Shown here in pieces: positions 9,181 through 18,045 of a stretch of DNA of 64,000 bases. Source of the stretch: Nitrobacter hamburgensis X14 (lineage in GTDB: Bacteria > Pseudomonadota > Alphaproteobacteria > Rhizobiales > Xanthobacteraceae); NCBI RefSeq assembly GCF_000013885.1, contig NC_007964.1, forward strand, positions 3,272,001 through 3,336,000, read 5' to 3'. The notes under the pieces are model-generated. The model was not told the DNA's origin. It worked only from the letters and a program-made list of their open reading frames with translations, and searched no databases. How positions within the stretch are numbered: position 1 is the first letter of the stretch; every line of letters begins with the position of its first letter. Made by a program: the position numbers and the translations under genes.

Positions 9181-10203
9181 TCAAGGTCTGTCCGGAAACA
9201 CAATCTTCCAGTCCTGCTTCATGTCGACGACGGTCCAGCCTTTCGCCTTCGCCTCCTCCCACGCCTTGTCGAGTTGCCCGATCTTCGACGGTCGGTCGTA
9301 GGCATATTCACGCGCCGCATCCGTGTGGTGCACGATCCCGGCAAAGCGCGCCCCGGTTCCCGCTGTGGTCCATTGCAGCATCTGAAGATCGCCATCCGAA
9401 TTGCCGAAGGCGAGGATCGGACGGCGGCCGATCATCATGTTGATGCCGGCGGGCTTGCCCGGACCGTCATCGATGAATTGCACCTTGGCCGTCTTCAGCA
9501 ATGACGGCCTGCCTGCGTCGTCGAGCCGGTACTGCGTGACGCCGGATGAGCCGACCACCTGCTCGGGCGGAATGCCGTAGGCCTTTTCGGCCCACACCCG
9601 CATGAACTCCACGCCGCCACCGGACACGATAAAGGTCTTGAAGCCGTTGGCGCGGAGGTAAGTCAGCAGTTCGACCATCGGCTGATAGACCAGCTCGTTA
9701 TAGGGTCGGTTGAAGCGCGGATGTTTTGCGGTCGCGAGCCAGTCGGCGACCGACTTTGCGAATTCATCCGTGGTCATGCCGCTATGCGCCACGGCCACTA
9801 GCGTCAGCAGACCCTTCTCGCCCTGCTCGGACAACACCTTCCTGTCACCGGAGAGGAACGCCTTGAACGGCTGCTGGCTTTTCCATTCCGGATGTTGTGG
9901 CGCCATCGCCTTGACGCGGTCGAACGCGAAGGCGGCCTGGAAATAGATCGGCTGCTCGCACCATAGCGTGCCGTCATTGTCGAACACGGCGATACGCTCG
10001 GCGGGCGGCACGAAATCCGTGCCACCCTGTGTCGTGACCCGCGCGACGAAATCGGTGATTGATGTCTTGACCGCACCGCCATTCCAGGACGGCAGCGGGT
10101 CACTCTGTGCGAGGGCGTTGGAATGTGGAAGGATGACGCAATCGAGTCCCAGCAGCACAACGAAGACGGTGTTCCGAATGACGGACGCAAGGGACGCAAC
10201 CAT
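9181..10203 (-). CDS. Exported HAD-superfamily phosphatase
   Basis: A 340-residue protein. The start at 10203 (MVASLASVIRN) has GAGG 6 bases upstream and gives a signal peptide ending ALA|QSDP. HAD motif I is AVFDNDGTLWCEQP (nucleophile Asp in DNDGT), motif II is FIVSGGGVEF and motif IV is FGNSDGDLQML. This is the soluble phosphoserine-phosphatase-like branch, here sent to the periplasm. Removing phosphate from small molecules is the expected activity, but the substrate is unknown. It sits between the interrupted sulfatase and the DUF1254 genes. Confidence 0.88.
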   Translation of the reverse strand: MVASLASVIRNTVFVVLLGLDCVILPHSNALAQSDPLPSWNGGAVKTSITDFVARVTTQGGTDFVPPAERIAVFDNDGTLWCEQPIYFQAAFAFDRVKAMAPQHPEWKSQQPFKAFLSGDRKVLSEQGEKGLLTLVAVAHSGMTTDEFAKSVADWLATAKHPRFNRPYNELVYQPMVELLTYLRANGFKTFIVSGGGVEFMRVWAEKAYGIPPEQVVGSSGVTQYRLDDAGRPSLLKTAKVQFIDDGPGKPAGINMMIGRRPILAFGNSDGDLQMLQWTTAGTGARFAGIVHHTDAAREYAYDRPSKIGQLDKAWEEAKAKGWTVVDMKQDWKIVFPDRP

Positions 10204-10294
10204 ACCAGACCTCACACAGGTTTGAGGTTGTACGAGGTTGAACCAACCCGGCTCGCCCATGGACGAGCCGGGTCATGTGCGGTGTGGCGACCGC

Positions 10295-11203
10295 CTATTT
10301 AACCCCGCGTTGCTGGATTTGCTGGTCGATCATCCTGTTCAACCCACCGCGGATGCGGTCGAGGTCGAGGTTCTTCTTGAACGACTCCCTGCGCTTGATG
10401 CTATCCATCTCGTCTCCCAGAATGCTCGCCGGATTGAAGCTCGGCGGGAATGAGCGCGGCGGAAACTCCTTGAACGTCGCCACGAACTGAAAGACGTCAT
10501 CCATGACGCCATAGATGAAGCCGACGTGATCGATTTGCCAGTCCCAGAAGGTATTGGATGTGAAGTCTGCGCGTTCGAATGGATCCTGATACAGGTTGAA
10601 GATTTTTTGCAATCGGAGCGTCGTGAACGGTTCCGCCCACAGACCCATCGTGCCTTGCATACGTTGCTCAGAGAACACACATTTGTAGTCGCCCTGCCGA
10701 TAGGCCACCAGCAAGCCATCGTCGTTCGAATAGAAGAACGCATTGCGAGCGCTCTTGGTGCCGTTGTTATTCGCCGCGCTACCGCTCACATTGCGCAGGA
10801 AGCTCGATTGATCGTAACCATCGAGGTGCACCTTATAGTTGATGCCGTTCGCGGTGTAGCCCGCCTTGAGCTTGTTGACGATGTCCGGCTCGCCCGCAAT
10901 GGCGCAGAGGGTCGGTATCCAGTCGTTGTGGCTCATCAGTTCATTCGAGACGGTACCGGGTTTAATGGAGCCCGGCCAGCGCACCAGGCAAGGCACCCGG
11001 AACGCACCTTCCCAATTGGTGTTTTTCTCCGAGCGGAACCAGGTCATGGCGCCGTCCGGCCACGTATTCATGTGAGGACCATTATCGCTCGAGTAGACGA
11101 CGATGGTATCGTTCGCGATGCCCATGTCATCCAGCGCTTTGAGCAGTGTGCCGACCGTGTCGTCGTGCTCCATCATGCCGTCGATGTACTCGCTGTCGCC
11201 GTG
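10295..11203 (-). pseudogene. Arylsulfatase, C-terminal half (split by phage DNA)
   Basis: This 3' half starts in mid-gene at HGDSEYIDGMMEHDD and carries the C-terminal sulfatase blocks (VYSSDNGPHMNTWPDGAMT, FRSEKNTNWEGAFRVP, LVRWPGSIKPGT). It encodes about 302 residues and has no start codon of its own; the frame upstream of 11203 enters phage DNA. Together with 15140-16051 it would make a complete sulfatase of about 606 residues, so the two halves were one gene. Alone it lacks the catalytic cysteine. Confidence 0.9.
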
Positions 11204-11204
11204 T

Positions 11205-11855
11205 ATTAGCCAAGTAAATATCGATGGCGCGGTCACCGGACCAGCTAGCGCGACAGACGCCAGGATAGCCGTATTCGACGGTACTACGGGGAAGCTAATC
11301 AAGGACAGCGGAAGCACGATTTCCGATCTGACTACGGGCGCAACTGATATTGCTAATGCGATCCACAGTGCAACCGGCAAAACGACGCCAGTCGATGCTG
11401 ATGAACTGGCGCTTGTCGATAGTGCGGCCTCGAATGTTCTCAAGAAGCTGACGTGGGCGAATCTCAAGGCCACGCTCAAAAGCTATTTCGATGCAATCTA
11501 TGTGACGACACCGGGCGCGTGGACTGCCTACACGCCGACTGTAACGGCTGGCACTGGAACGTTCACAACAGCAAGCGCTACGGGGCGGTGGCAGAAGATC
11601 GGCAAGACTGTCACGGGCTCGGTCAAGGTCACGATCACAACGAACGGGACCGCTGCTGGGTATGTGCGGGTCACGACGCCGATCGCAGTCCGCGACAACT
11701 ATTCATGTCTCGGTCGTGAAACTGCGGTTAATGGAAACTTCCTGTTCTGCAACGCTCAGAGCGGCGGCGATTTTATCATCATGCTGGCCACGGGCGCATA
11801 CCCCGGCGCGGACGGCGCGGTGTTGGAATTCACATTCACTTACGAGACGACTTAG
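11205..11855 (+). CDS. Phage tail-fibre protein, 5' truncated
   Basis: The frame enters from the left junction and reads NIDGAVTGPASATDARIAVF then DGTTGKLIKDSGSTISDL, wording typical of phage tail or neck-fibre proteins. A low-complexity Thr/Ala/Gly-rich C-terminal domain ends in VLEFTFTYETT. Any upstream ATG falls inside antisense sulfatase sequence, so the true N-terminus is missing. It lies 51 bases before the tail-spike gene on the same strand, the normal order in tailed phages. Confidence 0.75.
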   Translation: MSQVNIDGAVTGPASATDARIAVFDGTTGKLIKDSGSTISDLTTGATDIANAIHSATGKTTPVDADELALVDSAASNVLKKLTWANLKATLKSYFDAIYVTTPGAWTAYTPTVTAGTGTFTTASATGRWQKIGKTVTGSVKVTITTNGTAAGYVRVTTPIAVRDNYSCLGRETAVNGNFLFCNAQSGGDFIIMLATGAYPGADGAVLEFTFTYETT

Positions 11856-11906
11856 TGCGCTCTTACCGAGCCAAAATCTACACACGACTAAAGGGACAAT
11901 AATCTT

Positions 11907-14513
11907 ATGGCTGAAGGCATCCGCGCACCCAATCTACCGCTTGGAACCAATCTCGGTGAGTTTATCGGGCACGAAATCGTTGGCACGACCAAGTCTGTGA
12001 AGCGATTCACTCGCGACAACGTTCTTGGTGCCTTGGACGCGGTAGCAAATAGCTTCACGGCAGGCGGCGGTGTGATCTTCACGACCAAGGCGCAAGCTAA
12101 CGCAGCGCTGAATTACGACGCCAACAAAATGGCTTGGGTTGTTCTGGACCCTGCGCCGGCGAACAACGGCGTTTACCAAAAGGCGGGGGCGTCCGGTTCC
12201 GGCAGTTGGGCGCGCCTCGCCGATTTGCCGTATTCATTTTACCGCGCGGTCAATGAGGGTGCGGGTTCGGCGAATGCCATTCAGGCGACCAATGGTTATC
12301 CGATGGCAAACACGGATGCGTTGATCGTCTTCAATGTCACCGCGACGAACACAAGTGCTACCGTCACCTTGAGCTTGAACGGCGGAACTCCGCTCACAAT
12401 CAAGACTGCCGCGGGCAATAGCCCGGCTGTTGGCGGCCTGGTCGCTGGCATGATGCTGGCTGGTTATATCGACGGCACTGAATTCCGGCTGCTGTCCGAT
12501 CAGGCAAGTTCAGCAATTCAAGCCGCTGCAGAGGCGGCGCAGACGGGAGCGGAATCGGCGCAGACCGCAGCAGAAGCGGCGCGCGATGTCGCTACCGGCG
12601 CGATGTCGACGTTTTTCGAAAACCTGTTTCCAACAAAAGCGGTTGCGGAGGCTTATGCACCGTCAGCCGCACCGGATGAGATGTGGGTAGGCGGCATTGC
12701 CACTGTTGGCGACACTTCCATCAACCTTTACAAGAAAAACGGCACCACGTCAGGTGACCTGATCATCACGCTATCAGATGGTATAACCAATGTCGGCTAT
12801 AACGCCGCCGGTCCTGTCATTAATGCGGCTGCCTGCGGATTTTCGTCGTCCTCAAGCGCCGCAACGAACCTTGCCGCGATCAAAACTGCGGCGCTCCGCA
12901 CGCCGATCGGTGGTACGCTTTACATCCCAGACATGGGTGGAGTTTGTAACGTTGATACTTCTGGCGGCCTAACTGGTGCCGTACTCATCGACAATGCGAT
13001 TACCGTTCGTATCGACGGTCACATCAAAGCCAATTACGCTGCGAACGAAGCGAACCCGGCGCATATCTTCAATGTGACAGGTAACTACGTTCGCTTTCGC
13101 GGCTCCGGGACGATTGAAGGGAACGGATTCGATAACATCGACAGCGCTGGCGGGGATGACAGCATATACCCCGGCCTAGTCAGGGTCACTGGTAAGGGCT
13201 TCAACTACAGCGGCATCCGTATGCTTAAGCCGCCCAAGATCGGGATCAACCTTCGTGGGGCAACGTCGGCCAATATTCATGACGCGATTTTCGAGGGCGG
13301 CGTCGCGACTTACGACATCGAGGGTGGGCGGTATTTAACCCACATCACGGCAACAGGTGGGGGTAAGCACCGCTTCGCTAATCTGGACTTCCTCGCGGCG
13401 TCAGCGGATGACAGTAGAGCTACCCAGTGCATCTTTTCTGGCGGAAATTCTGGTGCGTCTCAACAATTGACGATCACAGGCTGTCACGCTGAGCGCCCAT
13501 GGGAGAAGCTTTGCTATCTTTACGGTCAGGGACATATCGTCTCAAAAAACATCGTTCAGGGGCCGACGCTCACCGACGCCATCCGCATTTGGGATAATGA
13601 TAGCATCGTTGAAGGTAACATTACCTTCGATTGCTTTGGCGGCGTTCAAGCGCTCGACTGCATCCGTGTGAAGATCGTCAATAATCATTTTCTGCGGTGC
13701 TCGTCTTTCGGCGTTTACGTTGCCGACACAGACACAGCTTATAATCCCGGCGCTGTTCCGACCTTAATCGATGTTAGTGGAAACACTATCACATGGGATG
13801 GCACAAGCACGGACAGGCAATTCGGCATCTCTGCATATTCGTCAATCAGCGAAATGTACTACATCTACATCCAAGACAATAAGATCATTGGGTTTGGTGT
13901 CGGTTCAGGTGGCGCGGATTATTTTTACGCGATCGACGTGCAGACTATCGGAACACACAACACATATAACGCAAGCGTTCGCCGCAATACGCTTGTCGGT
14001 TATGACCGCGGCATTCGCGTCGGCCGCCTCAGCGGCGGCAACGTCAAGGACAACGACTTAATCAGCGGTAACGTCCTTGGGATTCTTGTAAGCGGCGGGA
14101 CGAAGCTGGAAGTCGAAGGCAACCGTGGCGACGATCCCGGTGACGTTTTCATTACAATCGACGCCGCCGCTAGATGCTCAAACAGCCGCTTCCTGCATAA
14201 CAAATGCACGGGCGTCACAACCATCGGCATTCCTAATCTGCTGACGAGCGATAACAACTACGGCGAGGGCAATCAGTACACTGGAGCGCCGCTTGTTGGT
14301 TCGGTTACAATGCCCGCCCTCGCCTCCAAAACAGTGTCTCATGGTGGGGTAGCGTCAAACGCGCTGATCTTTCTGCAGCCCGCAAACACGTCAGCCGCCA
14401 CCTTCAGCGGGGGGTTCTACTGCTCTCCAAGCGGTAATGACTTTGCTATCGCTACTGGATCGGGCAGCAATGCCGCAGGCACTGAACAACTTAATTACAA
14501 TGTCGTTCAATAA
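11907..14513 (+). CDS. Phage tail-spike, parallel beta-helix protein
   Basis: An 868-residue protein, complete and uninterrupted. The N-terminus (LGEFIGHEIVGTTKSVKRFT) resembles virion-attachment regions. An Ala-rich coiled coil (AIQAAAEAAQTGAESAQTAA) lies near residues 200-225. From about 330 to 760 repeated short strands such as GNYVRFRGSGTIEGNGFDN, SKNIVQGPTLTDAIRIWDND and VKDNDLISGNVLGILVSGG indicate a right-handed beta-helix (pectate-lyase-like fold), as in spikes that bind or cut surface polysaccharide. Catalytic residues cannot be assigned. Its stop is 7 bases from the stop of the convergent acyltransferase. Confidence 0.82.
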   Translation: MAEGIRAPNLPLGTNLGEFIGHEIVGTTKSVKRFTRDNVLGALDAVANSFTAGGGVIFTTKAQANAALNYDANKMAWVVLDPAPANNGVYQKAGASGSGSWARLADLPYSFYRAVNEGAGSANAIQATNGYPMANTDALIVFNVTATNTSATVTLSLNGGTPLTIKTAAGNSPAVGGLVAGMMLAGYIDGTEFRLLSDQASSAIQAAAEAAQTGAESAQTAAEAARDVATGAMSTFFENLFPTKAVAEAYAPSAAPDEMWVGGIATVGDTSINLYKKNGTTSGDLIITLSDGITNVGYNAAGPVINAAACGFSSSSSAATNLAAIKTAALRTPIGGTLYIPDMGGVCNVDTSGGLTGAVLIDNAITVRIDGHIKANYAANEANPAHIFNVTGNYVRFRGSGTIEGNGFDNIDSAGGDDSIYPGLVRVTGKGFNYSGIRMLKPPKIGINLRGATSANIHDAIFEGGVATYDIEGGRYLTHITATGGGKHRFANLDFLAASADDSRATQCIFSGGNSGASQQLTITGCHAERPWEKLCYLYGQGHIVSKNIVQGPTLTDAIRIWDNDSIVEGNITFDCFGGVQALDCIRVKIVNNHFLRCSSFGVYVADTDTAYNPGAVPTLIDVSGNTITWDGTSTDRQFGISAYSSISEMYYIYIQDNKIIGFGVGSGGADYFYAIDVQTIGTHNTYNASVRRNTLVGYDRGIRVGRLSGGNVKDNDLISGNVLGILVSGGTKLEVEGNRGDDPGDVFITIDAAARCSNSRFLHNKCTGVTTIGIPNLLTSDNNYGEGNQYTGAPLVGSVTMPALASKTVSHGGVASNALIFLQPANTSAATFSGGFYCSPSGNDFAIATGSGSNAAGTEQLNYNVVQ

Positions 14514-14520
14514 GCTTATC

Positions 14521-15139
14521 TCACATCACCCATTTTGCTCCAGGGGCTTTTCGAAGCAGCCAAACAGCGGCCAGAGACAGGAGAAAGATTATGGCCGTTA
14601 GTATCGGGATTGACGCTATCGCCGGGTTAATAGCCGCGGTTAAACCCAAATGTGCAAGTTCGTCTCGGACGATAACGTGGACGCAATAGACACCGAGAGC
14701 ATATGGCGTGAAGTTGGTTAAAAGTCGCAACGCAGAATTGCCGACAAGGCGCGAGCCATCCGCAATTAAATAGAAGAAAAGACTGATTGATCCTGCGGCC
14801 ACAAACGGCGTCAGATAGCTATAATACACCTGAACCCATCCGTGCTCGATGCCTGAGCGCCATGAGGTTAGCAACGCTATTGCGATGGATGTCCCAACAT
14901 ACCCCGCGAGACAGAGCAGACGCCGCGATCTAGTAAGGCGACGAGCAAAGTCTACAGCAAGGGCTCCCGCTAGGAAAAACCCGATATAGCCCCCGAACGT
15001 TTGGAGACTGTAATAGCTAAAATCTAAAGAGGAATGCGTCCAGTAGTTTATTGCGGTGGTGCCGGTCGTGGTGATGAACCACAGTGACAGAAGATAGAAT
15101 AACTCGTTCGGCTTGCAGGCTTGGTACATTCGAGCCACT
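14521..15139 (-). pseudogene. Acyltransferase-3 family O-acetylase, N-terminally truncated
   Basis: About 200 hydrophobic residues with six or so membrane segments and the C-terminal arrangement of WecH/OafA-type acyltransferases (LRLLTNFTPYALGVYCVHVI). These inner-membrane proteins usually have about 330-380 residues, so the N-terminal half with the catalytic His-Arg region is missing, cut at the right junction. The open frame continues to 15168 only by reading sulfatase DNA. Phages carry such genes for serotype conversion beside tail-spike genes, which suits the neighbour here. Confidence 0.75.
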
Positions 15140-16051
15140 GTAGCGGCCGCGGTGTGAGGCGCGGACATGCGTTCGCAAGTGCATGCGGGTGCCGTTGAAC
15201 CAGCAGAAGAACGGTTTTCCGGCTGCCTTTTGCCGTTTCATGTAGTCGATAGCCGCCGCCGAGGTTTCATCGTCGATTGTTTCCATGCGCTTCTTGGTGA
15301 GCGGGCCGGTGTCTTCGATGGTCTGTTTGCCGATTTTTCCGAATCTCGGATCGACCGTCGGGTCATCGACGTCTGTCGCCTTGCACTTCAGGACGCCGCG
15401 CGGTCCAAATTTGGCGCGATAGGCCGGGTCTTTTGGATAGTCCGGCAATTCCGGCTCTTCCTCCGCATTGAGATGATAGAGGTTGCCGAAGAATTCATCG
15501 AAGCCGTTCACGGTCGGTAGCGATTCATTACGGTCGCCGACATGGTTCTTGCCGAACTGGCCGGTCGCATAACCAAGATTTTTGAGCAGGCCACCAACCG
15601 AGGGGTCCAACTGGCTCATGCCCATTGGCGCGCCAGGGAAGCCAACCTTGCTGAGCCCGCTGCGTATGATGTGCTGGCCGGTGAGGAACGCCGAGCGGCC
15701 CGCTGTGCAGGACTGCTCGCCGTAATAGTGCTGCATCTTGAGGCCCTCGCGGGCAATGCGATCAATGTTCGGGGTCTCGTACCCCATTAGGCCGTTTGAA
15801 TAGGCGCTGATATTCGCGATACCGATGTCGTCGCCCCAGATCACGAGGATATTCGGCTGCCGGCCGGGCGGAGAAGTTGTTGTCGTGACCGGTGCAGCCT
15901 GTTGCTTCTGGGCCTCCGCGGGTGCTGTCATTGCCGCCAGCGCCACCAGCGCCGACGAGCCCAGCAGAATATTCCGGCGACTGAGAGCGTGGTTATCGGC
16001 TTCGTTCGATGGAGCTTCGAGTTTATCTCGGTCGTTCGCACTGCTCGTCAT
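15140..16051 (-). pseudogene. Arylsulfatase, N-terminal half (split by phage DNA)
   Basis: The start at 16051 (MTSSANDRDK) overlaps the stop of the formylglycine-generating enzyme gene as ATGA, with GGAGAG upstream. A twin-arginine signal (SRRNILLGSSALVALAAMTA) ends near AEA|QKQ. The sulfatase fold opens with PNILVIWGDDIGIANISAYS; the catalytic motif is CTAGR in GEQSCTAGRSAFLTGQH, with Cys as the formylglycine precursor. Homology stops at RTHVRASHRGRY, where phage DNA begins. Translation would continue into phage sequence for about 45 foreign residues. The rest of the protein is encoded at 10295-11203. Confidence 0.9.
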
Positions 16052-17073
16052 TGCACTCTCCGTTCTTCGCAAAGAAGTTGAAGGTCATTGCGTAGCGAGT
16101 TCCTTGTCACACAGCGAAATCCGACATGGCTCGTCGACGTATCGACCGGTTCGGCGTGGCGTGCGGCCGGCCGGTAGCGGCGGCAATAGTTCGGCGCGCA
16201 GAGGTGCGAGCCGCCTTTGAGAACTTTGCGAGGGATTTTAATACTGGGCTGGCAGGGATCGTAACTCGCGTCCTCTCTGCCGCCGCGCGGGTTCTCAGGG
16301 ATGCAGCAGGCCTTCGGCGCATCGGCATCGTGTTTTGGGGTGTACCAGTCGCTGGTCCACTCCCACACATTGCCGATCATGTCGTGCAGGCCGTAACCGT
16401 TTGGCGGAAACGCCGTCACGGGTGACGTGCGTTCGTAGCCGTCTTCAGCCAGGTTCTGCCGCGGGAACTCGCCCTGCCAGGTGTTGGCCATGTGGCGGCC
16501 GTTCGGCGTGAATTCATTCCCCCACGCGAATTCCGTCTCCTCCAGCCCGCCACGCGCGGCAAACTCCCACTCGGCCTCGGTCGGCAACGCCTTGCCGGCC
16601 CAATCCGCATAAGCCAGCGCGTCGGCATAGGCGATGTGGACCACCGGATGATGGTCCTGCACGTTGATGTTGCTCTTCGGTCCATAAGGATGCCGCCAGT
16701 CGGCGCCCTTCATGAACGTCCACCACCGCGCCCATTCGCGCAGGTCGACGGGACCGGACGGCGGTGCGAACACCAGCGAACCCGCATAGATCATCTCAGG
16801 CAGTGCACCAGGATAGTCTTTGGGATCCGGCGGCACCTCTGCAACGGTGACATGGCCTGTGGCTCTCACGAACTGTTTGAACTGCCGGTTCGTGACAGGT
16901 GTTTTGTCGATCCAGAAGCCATCAACCGTCACGCGATGGCTCGGCGCTTCTTCCGGATAATGATGATCCGACCCCATGCGGAAGGTCCCGCCCGGAATCC
17001 AAACCATATCTGCCGTCCGCTCACCGTCCGCCGCAGGTCCAAGCAACTGGGGTTCGACCGGTGCAACTGACAT
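16048..17073 (-). CDS. Formylglycine-generating enzyme (sulfatase-modifying factor)
   Basis: A 341-residue FGE-sulfatase domain protein (PF03781). The start at 17073 (MSVAPVEPQL) has GAGG 5 bases upstream; the longer open frame is not coding. Signature blocks are WIPGGTFRMGSDHHYPEE, FWIDKTPVTNRQFKQFV, LPTEAEWEFAARGG and GNVWEWTSDWY. The C-terminal active site GGSHLCAPNYCRRYRPAAR keeps both copper-binding cysteines of aerobic FGE (human Cys336/Cys341). It oxidises the sulfatase Cys to formylglycine in the cytoplasm. It has no signal peptide, which fits modification before Tat export. It overlaps the split sulfatase by 4 bases. Confidence 0.95.
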   Translation of the reverse strand: MSVAPVEPQLLGPAADGERTADMVWIPGGTFRMGSDHHYPEEAPSHRVTVDGFWIDKTPVTNRQFKQFVRATGHVTVAEVPPDPKDYPGALPEMIYAGSLVFAPPSGPVDLREWARWWTFMKGADWRHPYGPKSNINVQDHHPVVHIAYADALAYADWAGKALPTEAEWEFAARGGLEETEFAWGNEFTPNGRHMANTWQGEFPRQNLAEDGYERTSPVTAFPPNGYGLHDMIGNVWEWTSDWYTPKHDADAPKACCIPENPRGGREDASYDPCQPSIKIPRKVLKGGSHLCAPNYCRRYRPAARHAEPVDTSTSHVGFRCVTRNSLRNDLQLLCEERRVQ

Positions 17074-17102
17074 CACTGCCTCTGCTGCTGTACTAGCCTC
17101 TG

Positions 17103-17603
17103 TTAGCGCGGGCAGGCGTCCCAGAAACCCTTGGTGCGGCTGGAGTCGGTGTAGTACCAGCAGTACCCCGGCGCGGGCGGTGCACCGGCCCATGCTGAAG
17201 CGGTCGCAGCGGTGACGAAGCCGACGGCGGCGCCGGCAGCGACCGCGCCACCGACCGGCCACCAGTATCGAGCGGGGCGCACCCACCGGCCAACCGGGCG
17301 TACGGGCCTGACAGGGCCTACATACCGCCTGCCGACTCCGGGTCTGACAACCGTGCGGCTGCGATGGGCAACACCGCCTCGCCGCCCGACCACTGCGCCG
17401 CGCCTGCGCACGACAACCACTTTCTCGATGAGATCGCCTTGATTTGCATGAAGGTGAGGGGCGCTGGCGATCGCGGGGATCGCATAAGCGTGTGATCCGC
17501 CCAAAGCCAATGCGCTCAAAATCAGAGCGGTCGCACATGCGACGCTGCGAAGACTTTGCGATGTATCGGTAAGGCGACGAAGCAGAATCATTTTTGATTG
17601 CAT
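17103..17603 (-). CDS. Small secreted Arg/Gly-rich protein of unknown function
   Basis: The start at 17603 (MQSKMILLRR) is placed after AGGAAGGG; the protein has 166 residues. It has a signal-like segment (SVACATALILSALALGGSHA), a basic stretch with repeated VRR/RPV motifs, a short Gly/Ala-rich hydrophobic patch (GGAVAAGAAVGFVTAATASA) and a C-terminal GYCWYYTDSSRTKGFWDACP with two Cys. Proteins with this Cys/Trp tail are common and uncharacterised in Bradyrhizobium relatives. It precedes the FGE gene by 29 bases and may lead the operon, or may simply sit beside it. Confidence 0.65.
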   Translation of the reverse strand: MQSKMILLRRLTDTSQSLRSVACATALILSALALGGSHAYAIPAIASAPHLHANQGDLIEKVVVVRRRGAVVGRRGGVAHRSRTVVRPGVGRRYVGPVRPVRPVGRWVRPARYWWPVGGAVAAGAAVGFVTAATASAWAGAPPAPGYCWYYTDSSRTKGFWDACPR

Positions 17604-18045
17604 GATCGAAACCCTTCCTGTGTCCATCGGCTGCCAGTGTCGTTGGCAACGATGGCATGCTCTATAGTCGAGGCTCTCCTTCTTCAGAGTGCGATGGCAA
17701 AATCACATCGCTCGCCCGGACTGCGGGCGATTCACATTTGCGACGGCCAACTCTCGCGAGCTTAATCGAAGACTTCCCGTATGTGATGTGCAGTTTGTGC
17801 CAAAAATCGCCGCGCCCGCGGCACACTTAATAGAAAATATCGAACGACAATCAATCAAAGCGTCTTACGTGCGTCATGTTTTATGAAAATGCACAAGTCG
17901 TTCCGGCTCGACAAGACATGTATCACAGCCCGTCCGAGCGGGCTCGATCTCTTGCCCTGCACAATGTCGCCTGCTGAAAAAACTCGTTGTCGCCAATCAG
18001 TTGCACACGCTATTCTCTTCGCCCGCGGCCTCCGGGTGCATTCAC
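17604..18045. other. Divergent intergenic region, likely operon/regulator promoters
   Basis: About 440 bases separate the minus-strand sulfatase operon from the plus-strand AraC-type gene. No gene is recognised and no clear sigma-70 pair was identified. By position it should hold the promoters of both units and the AraC regulator's binding site. Confidence 0.5.

Larger units (their letters stand above)
11204..15139. mobile_element. Phage-derived segment inserted in a sulfatase gene
   Basis: About 3.9 kb of foreign DNA holds a tail-fibre gene (5' truncated), a complete tail-spike gene and an acyltransferase (5' truncated), with lower GC and different codon use from the flanking operon. No integrase, transposase or terminal repeat is visible. 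Both terminal genes are cut at the junctions. TGTA occurs at both borders, but four bases could be chance. The sulfatase halves fit together with no more than a few bases lost or gained. Illegitimate recombination, the remnant of a larger prophage, or an assembly chimera are all possible. Confidence 0.8.

Noticed and set aside
11199..15145. TGTA at both phage junctions as a target-site duplication
   Set aside because: Four bases are weak, and collapsing the two copies leaves the sulfatase frame shifted, so a clean transposition footprint is not supported.
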